64,000 nt of DNA from JACVRW01 sp963803085. GTDB lineage: Bacteria; Actinomycetota; Thermoleophilia; Solirubrobacterales; Thermoleophilaceae. Location of the stretch: NCBI GenBank assembly GCA_963803085.1, contig CAWDLE010000023.1:200961-264960 (forward strand), written 5' to 3'. A program made the position numbers and the translations under genes. Within the stretch, counting starts at the first letter, position 1; each line of letters begins with the position of its first letter. Positions 41,077-48,195 of the stretch are shown here, one piece after another. The notes beneath the pieces are model-generated. The model had not been told where the DNA came from and did no database searches. It saw only the letters and a program-made list of their open reading frames with translations.

Positions 41077-41289
41077 ATGCTCATGAACCTGCTCGACGTT
41101 GGCCTCGCGCCGGTCCGGCGCTTGATGCGACAGCGCACCGTCGGAACGTGCTTCGTTTGTCGAGGGGCCATCCTTCCCTCGGACGAACGCCTGCGGCTAC
41201 GTGCCGACACCGTCGTTCACAGGCGCTGCGCGACTTACAGAACTCGCACTCGCAGTTCGGCGGGTTCGAGGCTCGGCTTTCCGGGCTGA
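41077..41289 (+). CDS. Small putative zinc-binding protein
   Basis: 70 residues. Cys-x2-Cys (CFVCRGAI) and His-x3-Cys (VHRRCATY) 25 residues apart make a likely zinc knuckle, with LPSDERLRLRADTVVHRRC between. The tail is Arg/Ser-rich. No further domain. Nearby start codons a few residues downstream are possible. Convergent with the channel-like gene (11-base gap). 40908-41076 upstream contains no gene I can support. Confidence 0.6.
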   Translation: MLMNLLDVGLAPVRRLMRQRTVGTCFVCRGAILPSDERLRLRADTVVHRRCATYRTRTRSSAGSRLGFPG

Positions 41290-41300
41290 GGCGTTGTCAT

Positions 41301-41681
41301 CTAGAGCGGATCGCGCTCCATGCCGCGCCGGTGAAAGAACGCACTGAATGATCCCGCCAGCACCGCGACCACGGAGATCGCGTAGGCCTGAAGGAAGATG
41401 TCGAGGACGCGAGCGGGAGTCGAGATCGGATTTGGCAGCTGCGATGAGACGGTGAGGAGCTGCGTGCTGGTCCAGAACATCGAGTCCCCGAGGTTGGTGA
41501 TCTGAGTGCCGGGGGCGTGACGCTCGAAGGCAAGGATCAGCACGGTTGCGACCACGTCAAACAGGACAGTCGTGACGATCACGATCGCAATTCGCCCGCG
41601 CAGGTGGGCGTGCGTGGGGCTCGCCGCCCGAAGGACATCGCGTAGCTCGGCAGCCGCGGTCGCGGGGATCCCTCCAAGCAC
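41301..41681 (-). CDS. Two-TM ion-channel-like protein without a GYG filter
   Basis: 126 residues: a first membrane segment (IAIVIVTTVLFDVVATVLILA), a pore-helix-like loop (GDSMFWTSTQLLTVSSQLPNP) and a second membrane segment (FLQAYAISVVAVLAGSFSAFF). This is the layout of a two-TM potassium channel (M1-P-M2), but the position of the T-V-G-Y-G selectivity filter reads TVSSQLPNP. So it is either a non-K+ channel or a structural relative with another role. It follows the soluble kinase gene on the same strand (35-base gap). Confidence 0.7.
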   Translation of the reverse strand: MLGGIPATAAAELRDVLRAASPTHAHLRGRIAIVIVTTVLFDVVATVLILAFERHAPGTQITNLGDSMFWTSTQLLTVSSQLPNPISTPARVLDIFLQAYAISVVAVLAGSFSAFFHRRGMERDPL

Positions 41682-41716
41682 GCGCCGAGTATCGCGACCG
41701 CGCCGGTCGCGTCGCG

Positions 41717-42646
41717 CTACGCCGCTGCTGCCTCGAGCGAGCCGATCAGTTCCGCACGGAACTCCGCGACCGATTCCTGCCGCTCATCCGGGTCGTCGGC
41801 GAGGGCGCGCTCGACAGCTTCATTCAGTGCGCGCGGGAGACCCGGACAGGCGTCTACAAGCGGCACGCGCTGTACGACCGCCGCCGATCTGGCGAGCAGC
41901 CTGTATGCGACGACACCTAGCGAGTAGAGATCGGACCGCGGAGAAGGCGGTGCACCGTGGAGGACCTCGGGCGCGATGTAGCCGGGCGTGCCCCCGGTCT
42001 CCCGGCGCGGGGCGGGGTCGAGGGAGTCGGAGGCCAGACCGAAGTCGGCGAGCTTCGCTGTGACATCGGGTGACCTGACCAGGATGTTGTAGGGCGAGAC
42101 GTCCTGGTGGACGACGCCCTGGTCATGCACGTGGCTGAGCGCGTCCGAGACCTGGGCGAGGACGTGAGCCGCCTCGCCAAGGCTCGGCCAACCTTCCTGC
42201 TTGAGGAGGGTCCCGGCGTTGGTCCCGTCGACGAGCTCCATGACGATGAAGTCCCTGGGGACGGCCGCCGCATCCAGGACAGCGACGATGTTCGGGTGCG
42301 CCAGCCGGCCACAGATCTGAGCCTCGCGGCGGAAGCGCCGCACGAGCTGAGGGTCGCGGGCAAGGCGCTCGCGCATGACCTTGACCGCCACGTCGCGCGC
42401 CAGTCGCTCGTCCCGGGCCCGATAGACGGTTGCCATCCCGCCCGCGCCAACGCGCTCGAGCACGCGATAGCGGCCGCCGAACAGCTGCCCCAACGGTTCG
42501 GCTTCGCGGGCGCCGAGGGGACGTCTCCGTGTCCGCGTGATCCCGACCACAGGCCGGTCGCCGTACAGCTCCCGCCGCACCGCCCGCTCGACCTCCATAG
42601 GTGAGCGCGGCACAGAGCCCTCCGCCCGTCCGATGCGCGCGAGCAT
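41717..42646 (-). CDS. Soluble Ser/Thr protein kinase with HQD catalytic loop
   Basis: 309 residues, no membrane segment. Kinase domain about 58-300: GAGGMATVYRA, Lys in VAVKVM (89), Glu in REAQICGRL, catalytic loop VVHQDVSPYNILV (180-190) and DFG at 201-203, APE-like IAPEVLHG. The catalytic loop has Q for R in HRD and Ser for the Lys two after the Asp, so activity may be reduced or altered. The N-terminal 50 residues are basic and likely flexible (LYGDRPVVGITRTRRRPLG). It is the next gene after the tocopherol-type UbiA gene on the same strand, with a 143-base gap that should hold its own promoter. Confidence 0.9.
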   Translation of the reverse strand: MLARIGRAEGSVPRSPMEVERAVRRELYGDRPVVGITRTRRRPLGAREAEPLGQLFGGRYRVLERVGAGGMATVYRARDERLARDVAVKVMRERLARDPQLVRRFRREAQICGRLAHPNIVAVLDAAAVPRDFIVMELVDGTNAGTLLKQEGWPSLGEAAHVLAQVSDALSHVHDQGVVHQDVSPYNILVRSPDVTAKLADFGLASDSLDPAPRRETGGTPGYIAPEVLHGAPPSPRSDLYSLGVVAYRLLARSAAVVQRVPLVDACPGLPRALNEAVERALADDPDERQESVAEFRAELIGSLEAAAA

Positions 42647-42789
42647 GGTGTGAATGTTGGACCCCGGGGCCGCTCCTGTCGTCAGGCTGGGGGCGGCTCT
42701 TTTCGCGGCCGCGTACCGCGTCGGGAGTATGGGAGAGGTGAATCAGATCCGGCCGCTCGCCGCTTCGGCCTCGCTCTGGTCTGGGCGAC

Positions 42790-43755
42790 CTATCCGGGCC
42801 CGGCGACTACCGCTAGGGGCATGAGCAGGTACTCGACGAAGAACAGGGCCCATACGCGCATGTAGAAGCTGCCGAACGCGGCAGCGTCCGTGGGATCGAC
42901 CTGGAGCGCGAGGCGCCAGAGAACGGCGAGGCAGGCGAGGTGGCCGAGTATGAGGACCCAGGGCGAGGCCGACTCGAGAAAGAGCGGTCCGAGCACCGCC
43001 ATGCCTAGGTAGCCGGCGGTCAAGGCGGCCATACCGATTTTGAAGGCGGCGCTCGGCCCCAGTCGCACGGTGAAGGTCGCGATGCGAAAGCGCCGGTCAC
43101 CCTCCGCGTCGGGCACGTCCTTGAGTACCGCAATGGCAAAGGAGAAGGGGAGGACGAAGAGCGTAAGGGCGATGATCGGTCCGGGAAGCGGGCTTAGCTC
43201 ACCGAGTCCTCCGAGCGAACTGGCGAAGTGCAGGTACACGCCGATGTTCACCACGCAGGCTCGAACGATGGAGATGCTCGCCGCCGCTGCAGCAGGGAAG
43301 CGCTTGAGGCGCAGCGGTGGGGAGGAGTAGGCCGTGCCGATGGCGAGCGCTGCGGCTACGGCCGCCACCTCGACCCAGCCCTGTGAAACGGCCAGGCCGA
43401 CGGCGAGCACGCCGCTGCCGATCACCAGCCGCCAGGCCGAACGCAGGCTGAGGCGGCCGGCGGGGATGGGTAGCCACGGCTTGTTGATCCGGTCGATTTC
43501 GACGTCCTCGCACTGGTTGAGGCCGACGATGTAGATGTTCACCGCGGCACCGGCAAGCAGGGTCAGCGCCAGGTCGCCAATGCCATCCCCGAGAGCCACG
43601 CCGGGCAACTCGGCGGCAGCGATCGCATAGATCCCGAGGATGCTGACCGTCGTTCCAACAAGCGTGTGCGGGCGAGAGAAGCGCCAGAGCGTGACGGGGG
43701 CGGCGAGCCACGAATCCGGGAGGTGGATCCCGGCCCGTGTCGCCACATTCCGCAC
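42790..43755 (-). CDS. Homogentisate prenyltransferase (tocopherol type, UbiA family)
   Basis: 321 residues from GTG 43755, four bases after the methyltransferase stop; a longer start would overlap it. It has about nine membrane segments and the two Asp-rich motifs that bind prenyl diphosphate: NQCEDVEIDRINKP (80-93) and KDVPDAEGDR (213-222). Flanking phrases LWRFSRPHTLVGT, VNIYIVGLNQ, IGTAYSSPPLRLKRF and the end ALFFVEYLLMPLA are those of cyanobacterial/plant homogentisate phytyltransferase rather than of MenA or UbiA. It would join homogentisate to a phytyl or geranylgeranyl chain to give MPBQ or its unsaturated form, step one of vitamin E synthesis. The next step is encoded just upstream. 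Confidence 0.9.
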   Translation of the reverse strand: MRNVATRAGIHLPDSWLAAPVTLWRFSRPHTLVGTTVSILGIYAIAAAELPGVALGDGIGDLALTLLAGAAVNIYIVGLNQCEDVEIDRINKPWLPIPAGRLSLRSAWRLVIGSGVLAVGLAVSQGWVEVAAVAAALAIGTAYSSPPLRLKRFPAAAAASISIVRACVVNIGVYLHFASSLGGLGELSPLPGPIIALTLFVLPFSFAIAVLKDVPDAEGDRRFRIATFTVRLGPSAAFKIGMAALTAGYLGMAVLGPLFLESASPWVLILGHLACLAVLWRLALQVDPTDAAAFGSFYMRVWALFFVEYLLMPLAVVAGPG

Positions 43756-43759
43756 GGCA

Positions 43760-44563
43760 TCAGCCCCGGTCGATGCGTCGGGTGCGTAGGTGCAGGACGA
43801 GCCCGACCGGCACGAAGGCGGCACCCGCCAGTGAGCCGGCGGCGAAGCGGAGCAACCGCCGTGCCGTCCATCGCTCGTTTACGTCCTCGATGGCGCCCGC
43901 GGACGTCGGAGGCGGCCCAGCTTCGTTGGCGCGGCCGGCGATCGCGAAGGCGTACGCGGCCTCACCGGATCCGCGTCCCCATGGCGGCGCCAGCCGGAGC
44001 TCCTCGATCTCTTCGAAGCCCGCTGACTCGAACCACGAGCGGTACTGGGCCTCCGTGGGGAACAGCATCCAGACGTCGGCCACCAGGCGCGCCAGGCGGC
44101 GCCGCGGAGACAGCGGACCCACGACCAGGACAGTTCCGCCGGGTCGCACCACCCGGTGTGCCTCGGCGATCGCGCGACCAGGGTCGGGCCAGTACTCGAT
44201 GCTGCCGCAGGAGATGTAGCGGTCGAATGAGTCGTCCGCGAAGGGCAGCGCTTCGGCGTCGCCCACCAGCTTGCGGCAGTCGGCGAGCTCCGGCTTGGCG
44301 TCGGCTCGGTGCAGCTGATCGTGACTCTGGTCGAGCATGGTTACGGCGTCGGCTTCGATTCGCTCGACGATTCCAACAGTGGAGAACCCGGTTCCTGCCC
44401 CGACATCGAGCGTGCGCAGACGGCTGTCGTCGAGCCGCGCGAGTCGCAGCGCCGCGCCGCGCTGCTCCGGGGTCCAGAACAGCGGGTTCACCCAGCGGTC
44501 GTAGACAGGGGAGACGAAGCGGTAGAACCAGTACGCCTCTTTCTTATGCTGGATCAGACCCAT
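43760..44563 (-). CDS. MPBQ/MSBQ-type methyltransferase, plant-like, membrane-anchored
   Basis: 267 residues from ATG 44563, with GGAAGAAG ten bases upstream. It opens with GLIQHKKEAYWFYRFVSPVYD, contains the SAM motif LDVGAGTGF (52-60), MLDQSHDQLHRA, GDAEALPFADDSFDRYIS, CGSIEYWPDPGRAIAEAHRVV and LVADVWMLFPTEAQYRSWFE, and ends with a hydrophobic anchor (LLRFAAGSLAGAAFVPVGLVLH). Each block, and the C-terminal anchor, corresponds to plant VTE3, which methylates 2-methyl-6-phytylbenzoquinone with SAM. Related archaeal-type methyltransferases act on other quinones, so the prenyltransferase and cyclase neighbours decide the call. Confidence 0.88.
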   Translation of the reverse strand: MGLIQHKKEAYWFYRFVSPVYDRWVNPLFWTPEQRGAALRLARLDDSRLRTLDVGAGTGFSTVGIVERIEADAVTMLDQSHDQLHRADAKPELADCRKLVGDAEALPFADDSFDRYISCGSIEYWPDPGRAIAEAHRVVRPGGTVLVVGPLSPRRRLARLVADVWMLFPTEAQYRSWFESAGFEEIEELRLAPPWGRGSGEAAYAFAIAGRANEAGPPPTSAGAIEDVNERWTARRLLRFAAGSLAGAAFVPVGLVLHLRTRRIDRG

Positions 44564-44564
44564 C

Positions 44565-45161
44565 GTGACGTCTTCTTCCCACCTTGACCGCTGGCTACCG
44601 CGAGCCGCCATCCGCACGAATCATTGCCGCGCATCCACAGCGGACGCCGACGAGCTCTGGCGGGCGGCGCTTGGGTTGCGGCTCTCGGACACGCGTGCGC
44701 TTGGGCGGATCGTTCGTTGGCGAATCCCCGGGACGGCGGCTGATCAGTCCTTCGGGGAGCTCCTTCGAGCGTACCCCTTCACCATTCTCGAGGAGGACAG
44801 GAACCTGCTCGTCTCCGGGCTCTGTGGGCGCATCTGGACGATGGCCCGCGACTACCCCACGCTCGCCGGGGCCGCCGGCTTTCGCGATTGGCACGAGCCC
44901 GGCACCGTGCGCGTGGCCTTCGCGCACTGGACCGCGCCCTGCTCCGATGGCCGGGCGGAGTTGGTCTCGGAGGCTCGCGTGCAACCGGTCGACCGCGCGG
45001 CAGCGCTTCGCCTGCGCGCGCTGTGGAGGGTGGTCGGCCCGTTCGATCGCTTCGTGGGTGCCGAGGCGCTCACGACGGCCGTGCGTCAGGCGGAGGGGAA
45101 CCACGCTCGCAAGACGGCTCCCCGAGCTCGAGGCCGGCGAGGCGCGACACCGCGTCGATGA
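44565..45161 (+). CDS. Conserved hypothetical protein, possibly SRPBCC-like
   Basis: Up to 198 residues; the GTG at 44565 is the first possible start and a later one is likely, as the first 25 residues look unstructured. The body reads DELWRAALGLRLSDTRALGRIVRWRIPG, FTILEEDRNLLVSGLCGRIW, GTVRVAFAHWTAPCSDGRAELVSEARVQP and ALRLRALWRVVGPFDRFVGAE, the pattern of small ligand-binding helix-grip proteins of actinobacteria. Function unknown. It stands divergent from the methyltransferase and its last 92 bases are antisense to the end of the tocopherol cyclase gene, so it interrupts the tocopherol genes. Confidence 0.7.
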   Translation: MTSSSHLDRWLPRAAIRTNHCRASTADADELWRAALGLRLSDTRALGRIVRWRIPGTAADQSFGELLRAYPFTILEEDRNLLVSGLCGRIWTMARDYPTLAGAAGFRDWHEPGTVRVAFAHWTAPCSDGRAELVSEARVQPVDRAAALRLRALWRVVGPFDRFVGAEALTTAVRQAEGNHARKTAPRARGRRGATPRR

Positions 45162-46062
45162 CGGTGTGCCGCCCGCGCTGCACGCGCAGGCGCAGTCGGC
45201 CCGCCAGCACCTGCTGCGAGCGCATCTCGACGCGTCGCTCCCGCACGTCGGGAACCGGCAGCCGGTATGGCTCTTCCTCGCCCGCCTCTCCCTCGAGCTC
45301 GAGGCGATAGCGCGGGGAGCGCACCTGTAGGTGCCAGTCGTGTGCGTCGACGCGTGCCTGAGCGCGGGCGACCGGAGGAACGAAGCGCAGCACCCGCTCG
45401 CCCAGCCGCACCACGACGGCTGTCGGGGCGGCGCTCACACCGAGCATCGGCAGATGCCCGCCGGCGAAGGCCACGCCGACATCGGTGCCCGGGAAGTCGG
45501 TCTGGCCCCACCACCAGCGCCCGGCGAACCCGGGGCCCCAGTTCTTCTCCGCATACACGCGAGCGCCCTCGAGGCGCAGGCGCCGGCCGCCGATGCATGC
45601 CTCGCCCTCGATCTCGGCCGTGAGCAGCACCGGATGCCAGTACTGCGCAAGTCCGGGAACGAGCTGGGCCGGCCCGAGGGCCCCGAGCGCGCGCCGCGGC
45701 CAGGTGACCTGCTGGCTGAACCGTGCCTCAACCCACGCGTCGTCGCTCATTCGTACGCGCAACCCGTCGAGCGATCCCGAGAACACGTCGCCCGCTCGGG
45801 CGCCGAAGCGCTCGAAGTCGCCGGCCGCCGGCTCCACAGTCCCATGGCGCAGGTAGCCGCCGGGGTGGCCGGCGAGTGCGACGGTCGCCCACGAACCGCC
45901 CGACCCCTGACAGACGCCGCAGAGCCACACGATCACCCACCCGGCCTCCGGATGGACCAGGCGCCAGTAATACCCCTCCATGGCCGCGCCATGGTTGCGC
46001 GCCGGATCGGTGAAGGGCGGATCGGCGCCCGTCCGGCGGTAGGTAGCCAGCAGCTCGCTCAT
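45070..46062 (-). CDS. Tocopherol cyclase-family protein
   Basis: 330 residues. Tocopherol cyclase (VTE1) closes the chromanol ring of tocopherols from the methylated prenylquinol. Family hallmarks are all seen: AMEGYYWRLVHPEAGW near the N-terminus, WPRRALGALGPAQL, QYWHPVLLTAEIEGEACIGG, YAEKNWGPGFAGRWWWGQ (the YAEKNWG box at 170-176) and a beta-rich C-terminal half with RYRLELEGEAG. Plant and cyanobacterial enzymes are about 360-490 residues, so this is a compact form without a transit peptide. Family members outside photosynthetic organisms may have other substrates; the adjacent prenyltransferase and methyltransferase strongly favour the tocopherol reaction here. ATG 46062. Confidence 0.88.
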   Translation of the reverse strand: MSELLATYRRTGADPPFTDPARNHGAAMEGYYWRLVHPEAGWVIVWLCGVCQGSGGSWATVALAGHPGGYLRHGTVEPAAGDFERFGARAGDVFSGSLDGLRVRMSDDAWVEARFSQQVTWPRRALGALGPAQLVPGLAQYWHPVLLTAEIEGEACIGGRRLRLEGARVYAEKNWGPGFAGRWWWGQTDFPGTDVGVAFAGGHLPMLGVSAAPTAVVVRLGERVLRFVPPVARAQARVDAHDWHLQVRSPRYRLELEGEAGEEEPYRLPVPDVRERRVEMRSQQVLAGRLRLRVQRGRHTVIDAVSRLAGLELGEPSCERGSPPPDARPS

Positions 46063-46118
46063 CCGATGAGCTCGAAATCCCCGAGCTGACGGCGCGACAT
46101 CGCGGCCTAGTATCCCGC

Positions 46119-46145
46119 GGACGGCCAGCCGACGGCTGGCCGTCC
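46119..46145. promoter_or_regulatory. Perfect 12-bp hairpin between divergent genes
   Basis: GGACGGCCAGCC (46119-46130), loop GAC, GGCTGGCCGTCC (46134-46145). It sits 57 bases upstream of the cyclase start and 52 bases upstream of the DUF2231 remnant start, where a terminator makes no sense for either. It may be a transcription-attenuation or protein-binding structure, or the trace of a lost gene's terminator. Confidence 0.4.
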
Positions 46146-46196
46146 CCGTACCCTTTGTGAAGCAGCTCAGCCAGCACTCCCCTGGAGGACGCGCTG

Positions 46197-46746
46197 ATGC
46201 GACTGATCGAGCTGATCAGAGGCTGGCCCGGCAGGCCCTCCCATTCGCCACACGGAGCCAGCATCGGCGCGTACTCAGTCGGCGTTGCGATGCTCGGGTT
46301 CGGGGCGCTCGGGGTGGAGGCGGAGCAGATGGCGCATGGGTCGCTGCTTGCGACCGGCGACGCCTGGCGCTGGCACTGCCGACCGCGCTGTCCGGGCTGC
46401 TCGACTGGCTCGACATCCCAAAGGGGACCCCGACCGCACCACAGCCACCATTCACCTGCTCACGATGTTGAGCGCGACCGTGGTGTTCGCGGTCACCTTC
46501 GTCACGCAGCTCGACGGCTACGACAACGGGCAGGTCGAGACGCTCGCGCTGGTATTCGGGCTGGCTGCCGAGGCGCTGCTTGCCGTCGGCGGCTACATCG
46601 GCGGCACGATCGTGTTCGTCTACGGGAATCGGGTGCTCAAGCGACCCGACGTGCCGGTCCGCGAAGCGCTGATACCCGGGCGCACCGACGGCGCTCAGCC
46701 AGTCGAGACATCCACGCGGTCCCCGGACCGCCCGCTGCCGCCGTAG
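46197..46746 (+). pseudogene. Frameshifted DUF2231-type membrane protein gene
   Basis: ATG 46197 follows a strong GGAGGAC site. The frame starts with SPHGASIGAYSVGVAMLGFG and EAEQMAHGSLLATGDA; near 46365 the family continues in a second frame (ALALPTALSGLLDWLDIPKG) and near 46432 in a third (TTATIHLLTMLSATVVFAV, to a stop at 46744). Together they rebuild a four-TM DUF2231-type protein of about 183 residues. Two shifts make a simple sequencing error less likely than decay. Its end is 7 bases from the convergent CAX gene. Confidence 0.7.
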
Positions 46747-46753
46747 GCCGCCG

Positions 46754-47791
46754 TTACCGATCGCCAGCCAGATAGAAGGAAGCGGCGACGACGACATAGA
46801 CACCAAGGAGCAGGGCGCCGCCGGCGCGACTCGATGTTCTCGGCGCGAGGACCAGAGCGGCGGCGATGGTGGCTCCTGCCATCCCGATGAGCTCCACCGC
46901 GCGAAAGCTGAGCGCGAGCGGGTCGATGGCCCAGGACAGGAGCGCGACCACCGGGATCAGGAATCCCGCGACCTGGGCGCTCGAGGCGAGCGCGATCTCG
47001 GCAGCCAGCCGGAGCTGGCCCCGCGCGGCGAGGAGGACGGCGCTGCCGTGTTCTGCCGCATTGCCGACGATCGCGACGATCACGGCGGCGACGAAGAATT
47101 CAGACAGGTGGGCCGCGTCGGCGAAGGCGTCGATCGACCCTACGAGCGTCTCGGTCACGAAGGCGGTGACCAGCGTGGCGAGGGCGAGCACGCCCACGGC
47201 GAACCGGAGCGACCAACCCCCGGTCTGGACCGGATCGGCGGCGGCCTGAATGCGCCGGTGGCGCCGGAGCGACCAGCGATCGACGAAGATCCGCACGGTG
47301 AGCAGCGCGACCGCGACTGGCAGCGACAGCACCGCCAGCGAGTGCCGGTCGGGGTTCCCTCCCGAGGCGGCCACCGAAGGAATGAGCAGGAACAGCACGG
47401 CGACCGCGACTGTTCCCAGCGATGCGAAGGCCGACGCCCGATCAAGCGTGCCGCGTGGCGCCACCAAAAGGGTGAAGCCGAGCACGACCAGCAGGTTGCC
47501 GATGATCGATCCTGCGAGCGAGGCGCGCACGATGTCGGGGAGTCCGTGCGAGACAGCGACCAGCGCGATGATCAGCTCGGGAGCGTTCCCGAAACTCGCG
47601 TTCAACAGACCACCGATCCCAGGGCCGGTGTACTGAGCCGCCTGGTCGGTGGCCTCGCCGATTAGCCATGCGAGCGGTAGCAACGCAGCGGCGGCGAGCA
47701 CGAAGAGGACGACGCCGTCAGCCGCGCCCAGCCGGTCGAGGGCGACCGCGATAATTCCCGGTGCGAGGAGCGCCGGGATAAGCCGGCGCAT
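46754..47791 (-). CDS. Ca2+/H+ antiporter (CAX family)
   Basis: 345 residues from ATG 47791, about 10-11 membrane segments in two halves. Each half has the CaCA alpha-repeat: SFGNAPELIIALVAV and IVGNAAEHGSAVLLAARG, with the ion-binding Glu in GNAPE and GNAAEH. It exports calcium from the cytoplasm in exchange for protons. Longer in-frame starts exist but would add a polar tail. It is divergent from the small lipoprotein-like remnant at 47840. Confidence 0.95.
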   Translation of the reverse strand: MRRLIPALLAPGIIAVALDRLGAADGVVLFVLAAAALLPLAWLIGEATDQAAQYTGPGIGGLLNASFGNAPELIIALVAVSHGLPDIVRASLAGSIIGNLLVVLGFTLLVAPRGTLDRASAFASLGTVAVAVLFLLIPSVAASGGNPDRHSLAVLSLPVAVALLTVRIFVDRWSLRRHRRIQAAADPVQTGGWSLRFAVGVLALATLVTAFVTETLVGSIDAFADAAHLSEFFVAAVIVAIVGNAAEHGSAVLLAARGQLRLAAEIALASSAQVAGFLIPVVALLSWAIDPLALSFRAVELIGMAGATIAAALVLAPRTSSRAGGALLLGVYVVVAASFYLAGDR

Positions 47792-47839
47792 CACCGGGAG
47801 CTGTGCCCGGGACCGTGCGGATCCAGCACGACCAGCACC

Positions 47840-48099
47840 ATGACAGCTATATCGCAAACTCTCAGATGCCTTGTTCGTGGCCTTGCCGTGTGCCTGCCGG
47901 CACTCGCGGCGGCTTGTGGTGACGACAGCGAACACGCGTGGCGGGCACGCCGGAGACGCTCAACCGAACGGGACGGAGTGTCTACTACGCCATGACCGAG
48001 CTCTGCAAGGGGCGCCGCCCGAACTTCGAGCCGGCGCGGCCCGCCGTGGATGCCGTCCGTCGCGGGAATTACCTCGCCGCGCGTCACCGGCCCGGCTGA
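47840..48099 (+). pseudogene. Probable frameshifted small lipoprotein gene
   Basis: ATG 47840 opens a 51-codon frame with a lipoprotein signal (LAVCLPALAAAC, Cys in the lipobox) and then GDDSEHAWRA before losing sense and stopping at 47995. A second frame from about 47938 (GTPETLNRTGRSVYYAMTELCKG, then ARPAVDAVRRGNYLAARH) runs to a stop at 48097 and looks like the natural continuation. Either the gene is broken by a shift near 47935 or only the short frame is used. No family known. Confidence 0.4.
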
Positions 48100-48120
48100 A
48101 ACCTCGCAGGCGCGCGCAAA

Positions 48121-48152
48121 GGGCGCCGGGCCTCCGAAAAGGCCCGGCGCCC
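48121..48152 (-). terminator. Strong terminator hairpin after the RTX-repeat gene
   Basis: GGGCGCCGGGCC (48121-48132), loop TCCGAAAA, GGCCCGGCGCCC (48141-48152): a perfect 12-bp stem, extended by AA/TT on either side. It lies 44 bases beyond the stop of the minus-strand gene at 48196 and 22 bases beyond the plus-strand remnant, so it may stop transcription from both sides. Confidence 0.75.
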
Positions 48153-48195
48153 CTTGCAACCCGCGCCGCGTCTAGCGGCGCGGCAGCAATTGGCG

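Noticed and set aside
42670..42705. TGTCGTCAGGC as a third copy of the 22-base palindromic element
   Set aside because: Only the first 11 bases agree with the copies at 20888 and 31218; the rest differs.
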